Source: Pseudobdellovibrionaceae bacterium
Lineage (GTDB): Bacteria; Bdellovibrionota; Bdellovibrionia; Bdellovibrionales; JAMPXM01
Direction: 5' to 3'
DNA: 64,000 nt
NCBI GenBank assembly: GCA_021463345.1
Contig: JAJTYM010000004.1
Span: 1 to 64,000, forward strand
The notes beneath the pieces are model-generated. The model saw only the letters and a list, made by a program, of their open reading frames with translations. It did no database searches and was not told the origin of the DNA. Every line of letters starts with the position of its first letter. Within the stretch, counting starts at the first letter, position 1. Shown here one piece after another: positions 36,191-45,301 of this stretch. Both the position numbers and the translations under genes were made by a program.

Positions 36191-37239
36191 GTGCAGTCGC
36201 CTTTTTGCGGCAGTTCATTGGTCATCAACTCATTGCGCAACAGGCGTTGGAAATCGGCCCCAGAGGCTTTGATGCCGATGTGAAAGCCGGGCCCCGTGGC
36301 GTTGTTGCGCTTGTATTGATTGAGAGCTTGCTCGATGAGGGCGAAGGAATTGCCGAACTGCTTGCGAGCCGATTCGAGGTAAGCGTCGGAGATCGTCAGT
36401 TCCAGGCAGTAGACGTATGAGCCGAAGGAGACGCCCGCCGGGGAGAACGCCAGGCCGACATCGCCGAGAACGCGTCCTTTGACGGGATCCTGATCGGAGC
36501 CGATCGCGCTCCGCGTGATCTGCGCGCGGCTTTTTTTGACGGCCACGTTCACGCTCGTTTTGCTGATTTTGAGCGGGGGGATGTCGAGATCGCCGAAGCT
36601 GCCGAGCGGCACCGTCGTCACGGGACCGAGATCGGTCACGCTCAAACTCGCTTCGCCTTCGGGGTTGGCCGGGCTGGGGCCCCCGCCGCCGGGGGCGACC
36701 AAATCCACGGTGAAGCGCGGGGAGCTGGCGCTGAACTTGCCCCTGAATTCGCCGTTGAGCTTCGTCCCTTGGGGGGATCCGCCGAGGCTCGAGAGGGCCG
36801 CGGCGAGCGAAAGCTCGGAGAAATCGAATTTCGAGAATGAGAGCTGGCCGTAGCCGTTCTGCAGCTCTTTAGGCGGAGCGCCCAGGGTCGCGGCCACGTG
36901 GAATTCCCCACCGAACAATCCCGTGCCGGAAACGACGAGGCCTTGTTTGAAGGCGAGCAGCGCCGAAAGCAGCGGGCGGACGGTGAGCGATCCGATCTCG
37001 AGTTTCTTGAGCGGGCTCCCGTCGACGGGCTCGATCGTGACGCCGGTCGCGGAAACACCGGGCGAGGGGAAAAGGGACAGGCTCAGATCGTCGGACTGGA
37101 TCCAGACATTGCCCTGTTCGAGGGCGTACTTGCTGAGCAGTCCCGAAAGATCGCCGTAAGGGAACATCAGGAGCCCGAATACGAGCGCGGCGGCCAGCGC
37201 GGCCAGGCCCCACGTGAAGGCGCGTTTCACGTTCCCCAT
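36166..37239 (-). CDS. gspN: type II secretion protein GspN
   Basis: 357 residues. One N-terminal membrane segment ([18 protein letters not shown]) is followed by an AsmA/GspN-like periplasmic beta domain ([23 protein letters not shown] and [14 protein letters not shown]). GspN is an accessory, not always essential, component of type II secretion. Its start overlaps the gspM stop (TGATG). It is the last gene of the operon. The length is greater than the ~250 of Klebsiella-type GspN but suits the delta-proteobacterial form. Confidence 0.82.
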   Translation of the reverse strand: MGNVKRAFTWGLAALAAALVFGLLMFPYGDLSGLLSKYALEQGNVWIQSDDLSLSLFPSPGVSATGVTIEPVDGSPLKKLEIGSLTVRPLLSALLAFKQGLVVSGTGLFGGEFHVAATLGAPPKELQNGYGQLSFSKFDFSELSLAAALSSLGGSPQGTKLNGEFRGKFSASSPRFTVDLVAPGGGGPSPANPEGEASLSVTDLGPVTTVPLGSFGDLDIPPLKISKTSVNVAVKKSRAQITRSAIGSDQDPVKGRVLGDVGLAFSPAGVSFGSYVYCLELTISDAYLESARKQFGNSFALIEQALNQYKRNNATGPGFHIGIKASGADFQRLLRNELMTNELPQKGDCTGLTAPGA

Positions 37240-37949
37240 CAGTCGTCGCCTCCGGAGCCTTTTTCGGGGGCGTTTCCGGAATCGCCGCGCTGGGAGCGCC
37301 CGGCCGGTTCCGGCTTCGCCGGGGGTTCAGGGACCGAGAAGGCGACGACCCTGTAGATCGCGTCGAAGTAGCGTGGGTCATCGGCTGCGGCTTGGACATC
37401 CAGGCCGACGAGTTTCGCGGCCGGCGTCGCGGCGACGAGCATATGGGCGACATCGACGATCTGCGTGAGGTTGAGTTTGGCGAGTTGGACCTCGGCGCCC
37501 TGCTGGTTGACGTTGGCGGGGATGCCCGGCACTTGTTTGCCGGCCGCCTTGTTGTCGTACGGCTGCACGGATTTGACTTGCTCGGGACCGAGGCGCAGCG
37601 TGGGCAGTTGCCCTTGAATCGTCGAGATCAGCGTATCCTGGTCGATGGAGAGGGAGCTCGCGCTGAGCTCGCCGCTGTCGCGATGGACCTGGAAGAGCTC
37701 CTGGAGAGCTTGGCGGCTGTCCTCGAACGCCTCGACCTTCTCGCCGGAAGCCGAATAGTAACTCCATGGAAGCATGAAAAGCGCCAACGCGACCAGGGCG
37801 GCGGCGCCGGCGATGACGCCTTTCTGGCCCGCCGGCGGGAGGTTCTCGTAGCGCTCCGCGAGCTGCGCCCCCATCGGGCTCTCGAGGAAGCGGGTCGCGG
37901 TCAGCTGCCATTGCTCGGCCAATTTTTCCCGGAGATCCTCGAAAGCCAT
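37239..37949 (-). CDS. gspM: type II secretion protein GspM
   Basis: 236 residues. A cytoplasmic N terminus of about 45 residues, a single membrane segment (GVIAGAAALVALALFMLPW) and a periplasmic ferredoxin-like domain rich in charged helices, then a Pro/Gly-rich tail. GspM pairs with GspL in the inner-membrane platform. Sequence conservation is low; the call rests on topology and on its position between gspL and gspN. Confidence 0.8.
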   Translation of the reverse strand: MAFEDLREKLAEQWQLTATRFLESPMGAQLAERYENLPPAGQKGVIAGAAALVALALFMLPWSYYSASGEKVEAFEDSRQALQELFQVHRDSGELSASSLSIDQDTLISTIQGQLPTLRLGPEQVKSVQPYDNKAAGKQVPGIPANVNQQGAEVQLAKLNLTQIVDVAHMLVAATPAAKLVGLDVQAAADDPRYFDAIYRVVAFSVPEPPAKPEPAGRSQRGDSGNAPEKGSGGDD

Positions 37950-37963
37950 CTTTTCTCAACCCC

Positions 37964-39640
37964 TCAAGGCAGCCGCTTCACTTTGAATTCGAACGCGAAC
38001 GGAACGGCGCCCGGGCGCGGCGCCGTGGGTTTGCCCTCGCGGACCGATTTCGGCGCGGCGATTTTCTCGATCGCCGCGCGCACGGCCGAGACCTGCGCCT
38101 CGTTGGCGACGCGGCCCTCGATGAACCCCTCGTCGTTGTCGATGTTCAGCCGTTTGATGTCCATCCGCGCGCTCGCCCCGCCGACGTTCTTGCCGACCGG
38201 CATCTCGCGGACCAGCGATTGCAGGACGTCGAGGGCCGAGACGTAATCGTCGAGTTTGGCGAGCGTCCGGCGCGCCTGGATCTTCTTTCTCGTGTCGCGA
38301 ACATGAGCTTCGACGCCCGAGAGCGTCCGGCGCTTGAGCCCGAGCGGTTGCGCGACCGAGGCGATCGCGCCGTCCCCCGCTTCGACGAGGCCATCGGTCA
38401 CGAAGTCGCGCGCGACGGCGAAGGCGATGAAGAGCAGGTAGGCGATGCCGAGCGCGGTCATGGCCGGGCGCCATCTCTCCCACATCTCCTGCATCGTTTT
38501 GTTCTGGCGAGCGAACTCGCCCTTGCGGAAATTGCAAGCCGGGTTGCGCGGCTTCTTGACGCCTTCGACCGCCAGCCCGATCGCCAGCGCCGAGACGGCC
38601 TCGATCGCGGTCGAGGTCTCGATGCGCACGGCCTTGTGATTGGGGAAGTGGTGGTAGGCGTTGGCGGGGATCTCGAGCGATTGGGTGAGATAGGGCCCGA
38701 GGTTCTGGATCTGGCTCACCCCGCCCAGCAGATCGATCGCTTTGAAGTCGACGTTGAAGTCGGTTTTCAGGTCCAAGACGGTGAGGCGCACCTCGCGTAC
38801 GAGGTTGTCGACCTCTTTGGAGACGCAGGTCGAGAGCACGATCTGGTCGCGCGAGGCGCCAACGCTGTTCAGCAGGATGAAGCTCTTTTTCTGCAGGATG
38901 CGCACGGCTTCGGCGTAAGGGACGTTGAAGGTGCGGGCGAGCGCGTCGGCGATTTCGACGCCGCCCCAGAGGATCGAGCGGACGGCGATGAGCGTGCTTT
39001 CTTGGTAAGCGAGGAGCAAGGTGCGCCCGTGGCCGATGCTCAGAACCAAACGGCCCTCCGACGGGGGCTGCAGCATCCGGACGGTTTTGGCGTCGTCGCC
39101 GTCGTCCGTGACGGTGGGAGGGAGCTGCGGCGGAGGCAGGTTCCAGCGCTCGAACACGTTGGCAAGCGCCAGGCCCTCGGCGGTCACGACTTCTGGATCG
39201 AGCCCCCCGTCCTTGAATTTTTCGAGCGTCGCGCCGACGCTCTCGGAAGGGCAGGCGAGAGCGAGCACGTTCGCCGATTCGCCGAGGGTCTCGCAGATCT
39301 TCGCTTCGAAGATCGTGTCGTCGGGGTCGAGTGGGATCTCGTCTTCGAGTTCGAAGGCGAGGGCCTTGAGGATTTTGGTGCGTTCTTTGAATGGGAATTT
39401 CTTGAGGCGTGCGCTGACTTCGTGCTGCGGGACGCCGACGACGAAGCGCGTGGACGAACGGTCGTATTGGGCGGCGATGTTCCTCAAGACCTCGACGATC
39501 TCGAGTTGGCGGTCCGCGCGGGGGTCCGGATTGATCGCGTGTTCGTGAAAAGCGAGGACAGCGCCGGCGCTTTTTCCGCTTGCGTCGACCTCAGCGACCT
39601 TGATGCTGAAGCTCCCGATGTCGATCCCAACGCTCTTCAT
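37964..39640 (-). CDS. gspL: type II secretion protein GspL (PilM/PilN-like)
   Basis: 558 residues. The N-terminal actin-like fold (MKSVGIDIGSFSIKVAEVDA, FVVGVPQHEVSARLKKFPF) is the cytoplasmic domain that docks the GspE ATPase. A membrane segment (ALGIAYLLFIAFAVA, about 400-415) and a PilN-like periplasmic domain follow. I chose the ATG at 39640; an earlier one at 39667 adds a basic leader. Because gspE is not in this window, its ATPase partner must be encoded elsewhere. Confidence 0.88.
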   Translation of the reverse strand: MKSVGIDIGSFSIKVAEVDASGKSAGAVLAFHEHAINPDPRADRQLEIVEVLRNIAAQYDRSSTRFVVGVPQHEVSARLKKFPFKERTKILKALAFELEDEIPLDPDDTIFEAKICETLGESANVLALACPSESVGATLEKFKDGGLDPEVVTAEGLALANVFERWNLPPPQLPPTVTDDGDDAKTVRMLQPPSEGRLVLSIGHGRTLLLAYQESTLIAVRSILWGGVEIADALARTFNVPYAEAVRILQKKSFILLNSVGASRDQIVLSTCVSKEVDNLVREVRLTVLDLKTDFNVDFKAIDLLGGVSQIQNLGPYLTQSLEIPANAYHHFPNHKAVRIETSTAIEAVSALAIGLAVEGVKKPRNPACNFRKGEFARQNKTMQEMWERWRPAMTALGIAYLLFIAFAVARDFVTDGLVEAGDGAIASVAQPLGLKRRTLSGVEAHVRDTRKKIQARRTLAKLDDYVSALDVLQSLVREMPVGKNVGGASARMDIKRLNIDNDEGFIEGRVANEAQVSAVRAAIEKIAAPKSVREGKPTAPRPGAVPFAFEFKVKRLP

Positions 39641-39697
39641 TGAGCCCCTGGACCCGCGCCTGGTCATTCCCCCGCTTTCATCAGCGGGATCGCTGCT

Positions 39698-41044
39698 TTA
39701 AGTCTCGACCCAGTATACAACGTTCGGCCGTTCTTTTGGCACTTGGATCTTCTTTTTCTGCGTCTGGGTCTGGTTCGCCGCGGGTTGGCCCGCCCGGTTC
39801 CCCGGGGGAGAGGGGCTCTTGTCTTGCGAATCGTCCAGCGGGTTCGGGTCGGAGGCGGCCCCTTTTTCCTTGTCCGCTTGTTTTTTGAGGAGTTCGCCCA
39901 GGCGTTCTTTGACCGTGTCGAAGTCGTAAGTGATCGCCGTGATCTCGCGGATCACAGGGCCTGATTTGCCGACCGCTTTCACTCGGAAGTTGTGCTCCGC
40001 ATCAAACGCCAGGGGCATTTTCTCGTCTTTACCGTCGAGAAACGCGGTGGCCGGGATCCCGAGGCCGCCGATGAATCCGACGAAATCCTCGAGGTTTTTG
40101 AACGGCCCGCGCGCTGGATCCTGGCGGCCTTCGATGATCTTGTCGGCGATTTCGGATTTGATGCCGTTGTGCAAGGACATGAGCACGTCCTTGCTCGCGT
40201 AATTCACGTTGATGCCTTTGCTGCCGTAGACGGTGATCCGCGGGGCGAGCATGGCGAACAGCTCGTCGGTCATGCCGGAGACCATGTGCAGTTCGCCGAG
40301 CGTCTTGAACGGCTGGTTCGGGGGGACGTACTCGGACTGGAAGCTCGAGTAGAGCGAACGTTCGTCGCCGCCGCCGATGGCGTCCCGGTCCTCGTCGATC
40401 CAGTCGGTGATGTTGTTGAGCAATTTGTTGAAGTCGTAATTGCGGTGCTCCTCCGCGAACGCTTCATCGCTTTCGATGCGCTGCTGGAACATCTGCAGGA
40501 TCTGCTCGCGCGCGGACGTCGCCACGATTTTGGACGGGCTGGCGAGATCGTTGACGTCGATCTTCGACCCTTCGCTCTCGATCGTCAGGGTGTATTGCCC
40601 CTGCATGAGGCTCGCCGCGACTGATTTCGCGATCTGGTCCTTGGCGACCATGCCGAGTTCGTCGGTGACCGGCGGCGGCCATGCGAACGGGAAGTTCCAG
40701 ATCATGTCGAGCATGGTCTTGTCGGGCAGTTGTTCGCCGAACTGCGCGGCGGCCTTGCGGAAGAGGTGGATGCGGAAGAGGCCGAGCTCGGCCGCGGACT
40801 TCGCCGCGTAGTACGCCTTGAGCTGGTTCACGCCCTGCGAGCTCACCTTGGCTTCGACGGTCGTCTGGTACATGATCTCCATCGCGACGACCATGAGGAC
40901 CATCGTCGTGAACATCGCCATCAACAGCGCGCTGCCAGCTTGGCTCCCCAGGACGGCCGGGCCGCTCCGGGGGGGGCGGCCCGAGCGGGCCTTGCGCGCG
41001 TCCGAGGGCGGCGTTGCGCCGATCTTCCGGTCAATTGGGAGCAT
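39698..41044 (-). CDS. gspK: type II secretion minor pseudopilin GspK
   Basis: 448 residues. The N terminus has the prepilin-like segment SQAGSALLMAMFTTMVLMVVAMEI, with the Gly-type processing site, then YYAAKSAAELGLF. The large globular domain carries the helix-hairpin-type NVNYASKDVLMSL segment typical of GspK. GspK caps the pseudopilus tip with GspI and GspJ. It overlaps gspJ by 14 nt. A Gln/Lys/Asp-rich region near the C terminus (about 390-425) is low complexity. Confidence 0.92.
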   Translation of the reverse strand: MLPIDRKIGATPPSDARKARSGRPPRSGPAVLGSQAGSALLMAMFTTMVLMVVAMEIMYQTTVEAKVSSQGVNQLKAYYAAKSAAELGLFRIHLFRKAAAQFGEQLPDKTMLDMIWNFPFAWPPPVTDELGMVAKDQIAKSVAASLMQGQYTLTIESEGSKIDVNDLASPSKIVATSAREQILQMFQQRIESDEAFAEEHRNYDFNKLLNNITDWIDEDRDAIGGGDERSLYSSFQSEYVPPNQPFKTLGELHMVSGMTDELFAMLAPRITVYGSKGINVNYASKDVLMSLHNGIKSEIADKIIEGRQDPARGPFKNLEDFVGFIGGLGIPATAFLDGKDEKMPLAFDAEHNFRVKAVGKSGPVIREITAITYDFDTVKERLGELLKKQADKEKGAASDPNPLDDSQDKSPSPPGNRAGQPAANQTQTQKKKIQVPKERPNVVYWVET

Positions 41045-41993
41045 TCGCGTCTCCCGCGTTGTTTTGTTTTTTCGGAGGATTGTTCGGGAACCGAAGCGGC
41101 GCCACCATGACCATCTCGACTTTTTTCGCTTTCGGGTCTTCCTGGTCGTGCATGGCGAGCGTCACCTCCACCGCGTAAGGGAAGTTTTCCTTGCTGATCC
41201 GGTCGCCGTTCTCGCCGGTTTTCCATTGCTCGACCCAGTCCTCGCGCTCGGGGCCGAAATACCGCAGTTTGAAGATCGTGATGTGCTCGAGGAGAACGGT
41301 CTCGTCGCCGCCCTTGGTGACGTCCTCGTCGATGACGGGCGAGATCCGGCGCACGAGGCAGCGGCTGGAGCGTTTCTTGCCGCCCGGCTTCGGTTCGAGC
41401 GTTTTGCAGTCGCGGATGAAATACCCCACTTCGGCTTGATCGCTTTCCTGGACGTCGAGCTGCGTGCGCACGTTGGCGAGCGCCGTGAAATGCACTTGTT
41501 CCGGCTCGCCGAAAAACGCAGTCAGCTGCTTCGGCGGTTGTTTTTCCTCGAACGCCTCCGCCGCGGGCTGGGCGCCGGGAGGGTTGAGGCCCTGTCGTTC
41601 GCCTTGACTCCGGTCCGCGGGTTGGTCGCCCGGGGTCGCGCTCGCGTCGGGGCGGTTCCGCACGGGGTCGCGCCGGTCCTTTTCGATCTGGTTGAGCATG
41701 GCGGTGAAGATGTCGCGGTGGTGGAAGGCGACGCTGACGTCGCGCTCCATCACTTTGAGTACGTCGCGCACGGCGGAATCGGCCGCGATCTCGCGGCTGA
41801 TCTTGTCGCGGTTGAGCGTGCTGCTGCGGATCGCTTGCGCGGTGAGAACCGAAAGGCCGGCCAGGATGAACATGGCGATCATGATTTCGATCAGGGTGAA
41901 TCCGGACTGGAGCGAACGGCCCTCGCCCGCCGGGGCGCTCATCGGAGCCTTCGTCGCCGGATCGTTCATCGGGGACCTCTTCAGGGCTCTCAT
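41031..41993 (-). CDS. gspJ: type II secretion minor pseudopilin GspJ
   Basis: 320 residues. The prepilin peptidase site SG/FTLIEIMIAMFILAGLS is near residue 32, after a long leader. The rest is a beta-rich tip domain with a Pro/Asp/Arg-rich insertion (about 120-160). It forms a tip complex with GspI and GspK. It overlaps gspI by 4 nt (ATGA). A shorter leader from an internal ATG is possible. Confidence 0.92.
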   Translation of the reverse strand: MRALKRSPMNDPATKAPMSAPAGEGRSLQSGFTLIEIMIAMFILAGLSVLTAQAIRSSTLNRDKISREIAADSAVRDVLKVMERDVSVAFHHRDIFTAMLNQIEKDRRDPVRNRPDASATPGDQPADRSQGERQGLNPPGAQPAAEAFEEKQPPKQLTAFFGEPEQVHFTALANVRTQLDVQESDQAEVGYFIRDCKTLEPKPGGKKRSSRCLVRRISPVIDEDVTKGGDETVLLEHITIFKLRYFGPEREDWVEQWKTGENGDRISKENFPYAVEVTLAMHDQEDPKAKKVEMVMVAPLRFPNNPPKKQNNAGDANAPN

Positions 41994-42562
41994 TGGGGCG
42001 CGCCCCCGCCCGGCCCCAGCGGGATGTCCTTCGAGTAGTCCACGAAATACGTCGTGACCGAGTTCTTGATCTGTTTTTTCGTGCGCTTGCTCGTGTAGAC
42101 GATGCTGACCGTGACCTCCTTGATGTTCTTGTTGAACACGTCGGTCATCGTGCGGATGATCTGCAGGAGTTCGCTCTGCGCCCCGCCGTCGCGGCTCATG
42201 AGGGCCTCTGAGAGGTCAGGCATCTCGAACTCCTTGCTCGCCATCTCCCACTTGTATTGCGGGAACGCCGGGCCGAAATCGCCGTCCTCCTCCTCAGGGA
42301 TCTCCTCGAGCGGTTTCTCCCTGTACTGGATCTCGACCTCCGCCATTTTCCGGCTGAGGAGCAGGGCCGTCGTGTTGTTGATGCGCGCTTTTTCCAGGCG
42401 CGCGAGGTTGCCGGACCAGGCGTTGGCGACCATCACGATGGCGCCCAGCATGATCATCATCGCGATGAGCACTTCGATCAGCGTGAACCCGGCCCCCCGG
42501 CGGAACCGTCGGGGGGGGCGGGGAAGGGGCCGGCTCTTCAGGGCCGCTCTGGCGCGCCTCAT
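41990..42562 (-). CDS. gspI: type II secretion minor pseudopilin GspI
   Basis: 190 residues. A basic leader (RR/PR-rich) is followed by GAGFTLIEVLIAMMIMLGAIV (cleavage after Gly near residue 25) and a small globular domain. The motif LLLSRKMAEVEIQY matches GspI. It initiates tip assembly. It overlaps both gspH and gspJ by 4 nt, so translation is coupled through H-I-J. Confidence 0.92.
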   Translation of the reverse strand: MRRARAALKSRPLPRPPRRFRRGAGFTLIEVLIAMMIMLGAIVMVANAWSGNLARLEKARINNTTALLLSRKMAEVEIQYREKPLEEIPEEEDGDFGPAFPQYKWEMASKEFEMPDLSEALMSRDGGAQSELLQIIRTMTDVFNKNIKEVTVSIVYTSKRTKKQIKNSVTTYFVDYSKDIPLGPGGGAPQ

Positions 42563-43191
42563 TCGCGCAGCTCCCGAAGCTCGACCTTGCGTTCATAAAC
42601 ATGAGCGCGGCCCGTGATCGGGTGGAGGGTGACGGTCCAATTGAGGGTTTTGCGATCGGTGAAATGCACGAGGGCCTGGTCGGTCAATCCTTGCGGGTAG
42701 AAGTAGATGCGGGCGACTCCCTCGCTGATCGCCTTGGAGCGTCCGCCGAACTCGATGGCGCCGACGTAGAAGTTCTTGGGCAGGCGAACCGGCTTTTTGA
42801 TGATCCGCGCGTCTTCGGAGAACTGGTTCTTCTCTTCCAGCTTCTCCTTGGCGCTCGACATGTCTTTTTCGAGCGCTTGCTCCTGCTCCTCGCTCATCGA
42901 GGTGACGTTGCCCGGCGCGCTCTCGATCGAGTAGCTGTGGCCGTCTTTCTCGTCGAATTTGACGACGATGCGGTACGTGGAGTTGAAAAGGCGGGCGGCA
43001 TTGTGCACGTCGCGCGTGACCGTCGCGAATTCACGCACGGCGTCCTTCATTTTCGATTTCGGATTGATGAGTTTCGGCGCGACCACGGCCATGACCCCGC
43101 CGATGATGGCGAGGACGACCATGATCTCGATCAGGGTGAAGCCCGCGCGCGGCAGAGAGCGGGGCGGTCGAATCCGTTCGGGCGCCTGCAT
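42559..43191 (-). CDS. gspH: type II secretion pseudopilin GspH
   Basis: 210 residues. The prepilin motif RAGFTLIEIMVVLAIIGGVMA is followed by a GspH-type domain (REFATVTRDVHNAARLFNSTYRIVVKFD). A charged helical insertion (about 88-120) is present. The ATG at 43191 has no ribosome binding site; TAGACT lies exactly 6 nt upstream (43203-43198), a leaderless-type arrangement, so gspH may have its own promoter after the hairpin at 43373-43399. Confidence 0.9.
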   Translation of the reverse strand: MQAPERIRPPRSLPRAGFTLIEIMVVLAIIGGVMAVVAPKLINPKSKMKDAVREFATVTRDVHNAARLFNSTYRIVVKFDEKDGHSYSIESAPGNVTSMSEEQEQALEKDMSSAKEKLEEKNQFSEDARIIKKPVRLPKNFYVGAIEFGGRSKAISEGVARIYFYPQGLTDQALVHFTDRKTLNWTVTLHPITGRAHVYERKVELRELRE

Positions 43192-43289
43192 ATCACGAGT
43201 CTAGGGCGTTTCCCCGTTTTGATACAGTGTTAACTGCGTTGGGTTCAAGTCGGACCTGATCGCGGGTCCGGTCGCGGGCCGATCGGCGG

Positions 43290-43324
43290 CTTCGGTCGAT
43301 GTCTTCGGTCGACGTCTTCGGTCG
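43290..43324 (+). repeat. 13-bp tandem repeat upstream of gspH
   Basis: About 2.7 copies of CTTCGGTCGATGT (43290, 43303 and 43316 starts) in the 227-nt gap between gspG and gspH. No ORF uses it. Confidence 0.6.
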
Positions 43325-43372
43325 CCCCCCGCCCGCGTCGGTTCGCGAGCGCCGGTTCGGAGAAGGCGGGCG

Positions 43373-43399
43373 GAAAAGGCTCGCCGGGCGGCGAGCCTT
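43373..43399 (-). terminator. strong hairpin after gspG, probable attenuator
   Basis: On the minus strand: AAGGCTCGCC-GCC-CGGCGAGCCTT then TT. The stem is very stable but the T run is short, so partial termination is likely. It lies 20 nt after the gspG stop and before gspH. Confidence 0.7.
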
Positions 43400-43418
43400 C
43401 GAACGCTCGGCAGAGCGC

Positions 43419-43871
43419 TTAGATGTCCTCGCTCGAAATATCCTTGTCGTTGCCCTCGCCGCCTTCGCGGCCGTCGGCGCCGAGGCTTTTCATCATATAG
43501 GAGCCGCTATCGGATTCGTAGGTGAACTCGCGGCCCCAGGAGTCCTTGACGTCCTTTTTCCAGTACGCTTCCGGCCCCCAGTTCGGGCAGGCGTCGCCCG
43601 GGCTCGTCTTGAGCGCTTCGAGGCCCTGCTCGGTGGTGGGGTAGCTGCCGCAATCGGCGTTGTACATGTCGAGCTGCTTGCCGATTTCTTTCATTTTGAT
43701 TTTGGTGGTGTCGACGCGGGATTTTCCGAGCTTGCTGACGACGCCGGTGCCCAATGCGGCCATCAGGCCGCCGATGATCGCGATGACGATCATGATCTCG
43801 ATCAGGGTCATGCCCGCCTGAGCCCAGGCGTTCCGGCCGTTCGGTTGCTGCGTGAAGCGTTTCGAGCGCAT
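43419..43871 (-). CDS. gspG: type II secretion major pseudopilin GspG
   Basis: 150 residues. The leader ends at AQAG/MTLIEIMIVIAIIGGLMAAL, with Met at +1 of the mature protein in place of the usual Phe. The GspG hallmarks SYPTTEQGLEAL and PWG-like DSWGREFTYE are present, along with an Asp-rich calcium-binding end. It forms the pseudopilus shaft. I chose the ATG at 43871 with GGAGGAGA just upstream; this is the strongest ribosome binding site of the operon, fitting high expression. Confidence 0.95.
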   Translation of the reverse strand: MRSKRFTQQPNGRNAWAQAGMTLIEIMIVIAIIGGLMAALGTGVVSKLGKSRVDTTKIKMKEIGKQLDMYNADCGSYPTTEQGLEALKTSPGDACPNWGPEAYWKKDVKDSWGREFTYESDSGSYMMKSLGADGREGGEGNDKDISSEDI

Positions 43872-44022
43872 TCGATCTCCTCCAGTCGCGCGAATCATTG
43901 TTGTCATCGGCGCGGTTATTAAGCGGCGCGGTTGCTGCGAGCGCGCGTTCCGGGCGCGCTGCGGGCGTCACCCGTGGGGCCGGCTCCTGCGAGACCGGTC
44001 CATCGGTTCGGCCCGCCTCGAC

Positions 44023-45237
44023 TCATCCCGTGATGTTCGCCATATCGAACATCGGCAACATGATCGAGAAAACGATCACCGCGATCGCGACGCCCATCAT
44101 AATGATCATCACGGGCTCAAGCAAGGCCGTGAGACCTTGAATCTGCGTTTTGACTTGAAAATCGTAAGAGTCGCTGACTTGCGTTAGCATGTTCTCAAGC
44201 TCGCCGGTTTTCTCCCCGATGTTGATCATGTGGATGACGATCGGCGGGAACTGTTCGGATTTTTTCAACGGCCCGGCGATCGACTCCCCCTCGCTGATGT
44301 TGTCGCGGGCTTGCACGATCGCCCGCGCCAAGACCGAGTTGCCGACGACGTTCTTGACGATGTCCATCGCGCCCAGCATCGGGACGCCACCTTGCAACAG
44401 CGTCGAAAGGGTGCGCGTGAAGCGCGAGACGGCGACCATTTGGGCGAGAGGTCCGATGACGGGGAGTTTGAGCAGGAGCGCGTCGTACTGTTGCGAACCT
44501 GTTTCGCTGCTTCTCCACGTTCGGAAGACCGTGGCGGAACCGACCACGCCGGCGAGGACCAGCCACCAGTAGTTCACGAGGACGCCCGAGAACCCGATGA
44601 CGGCTTGGGTGTACCAAGGCAGCTCCATCTCGGCGCTCTCGAAGATCGTCTCGATCTTCGGGATGACGAAAATGAACAGGATGCTGAGCATGCCGAGGGT
44701 GAAAAGGAACATGATGATCGGGTAAAGCATGGCGGACTTGATCTTGGAATTGAGCTCGTTCTGCGCCTCGGTGAACTCGGCCAGGCGGACGAGGATGACG
44801 TCGAGCGTGCCCGAGGTCTCGCCGGCTTCGCACATGCTGACGTACGTGGTGTCGAAGATCTTCGGATACTTCGCCAAACCCTTGTGGAAGGACGAGCCTT
44901 CGTTGACCATGTTCTTGATGTCGGAAATCGCTTCTTTGAGCGTCGGGTTCTCGACCTGGTCGGCCGTCGCGGCCAGCGCCTCGACGAGCGGGATGTTGGC
45001 TTTGAGCAGAACCGAGAGCTGGCGAGTGGTGCTCGAGAGGTCCTCGACGCCGACCCGCTTGCCGCCGCCCGGCTTTTTGTTGCGTTTGGCGGCCGCTTTC
45101 GTCTTGTCGCGCAGGTCGACGACGTAGATGCCGTCCTTTTTGAGCTTCGTGCGCGCCGCGCGGACGTTTTCGGCGTCGAGCGTGCCGCGCACGTTCTTGC
45201 CCGCCTTGGACAGGCCTTTGTACTCATAGATCGGCAT
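44023..45237 (-). CDS. gspF: type II secretion inner-membrane platform protein GspF
   Basis: 404 residues. The N terminus MPIYEYKGLSKAGKNVRGTLDAENVRAAR is classic. Two T2SSF domains follow (KGLAKYPKIFDTTYVSMCEAGETSGTLD and PLKKSEQFPPIVIHMINIGEKTGELE), with three membrane segments. It is the polytopic platform that works with GspE. It is the first gene of the rightmost gsp unit here, and gspE and gspD do not precede it. Confidence 0.96.
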   Translation of the reverse strand: MPIYEYKGLSKAGKNVRGTLDAENVRAARTKLKKDGIYVVDLRDKTKAAAKRNKKPGGGKRVGVEDLSSTTRQLSVLLKANIPLVEALAATADQVENPTLKEAISDIKNMVNEGSSFHKGLAKYPKIFDTTYVSMCEAGETSGTLDVILVRLAEFTEAQNELNSKIKSAMLYPIIMFLFTLGMLSILFIFVIPKIETIFESAEMELPWYTQAVIGFSGVLVNYWWLVLAGVVGSATVFRTWRSSETGSQQYDALLLKLPVIGPLAQMVAVSRFTRTLSTLLQGGVPMLGAMDIVKNVVGNSVLARAIVQARDNISEGESIAGPLKKSEQFPPIVIHMINIGEKTGELENMLTQVSDSYDFQVKTQIQGLTALLEPVMIIMMGVAIAVIVFSIMLPMFDMANITG

Positions 45238-45249
45238 ATGGGAAACTCT

Positions 45250-45278
45250 AGCATAGCGACCCCCGAAAAGGGGGTCCA
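45250..45278 (-). promoter_or_regulatory. gsp operon promoter overlapped by a perfect inverted repeat
   Basis: Minus strand: TGGACC (45278-45273), a 17-nt spacer and TATGCT (45255-45250). The inverted repeat GACCCCC-TTTTC-GGGGGTC (45276-45258) covers the -35 edge and most of the spacer, like a repressor operator. The leader before the gspF ATG would be only a few nucleotides. Confidence 0.5.
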
Positions 45279-45301
45279 GGAACTTTGCATAGGTTTCGCC
45301 G

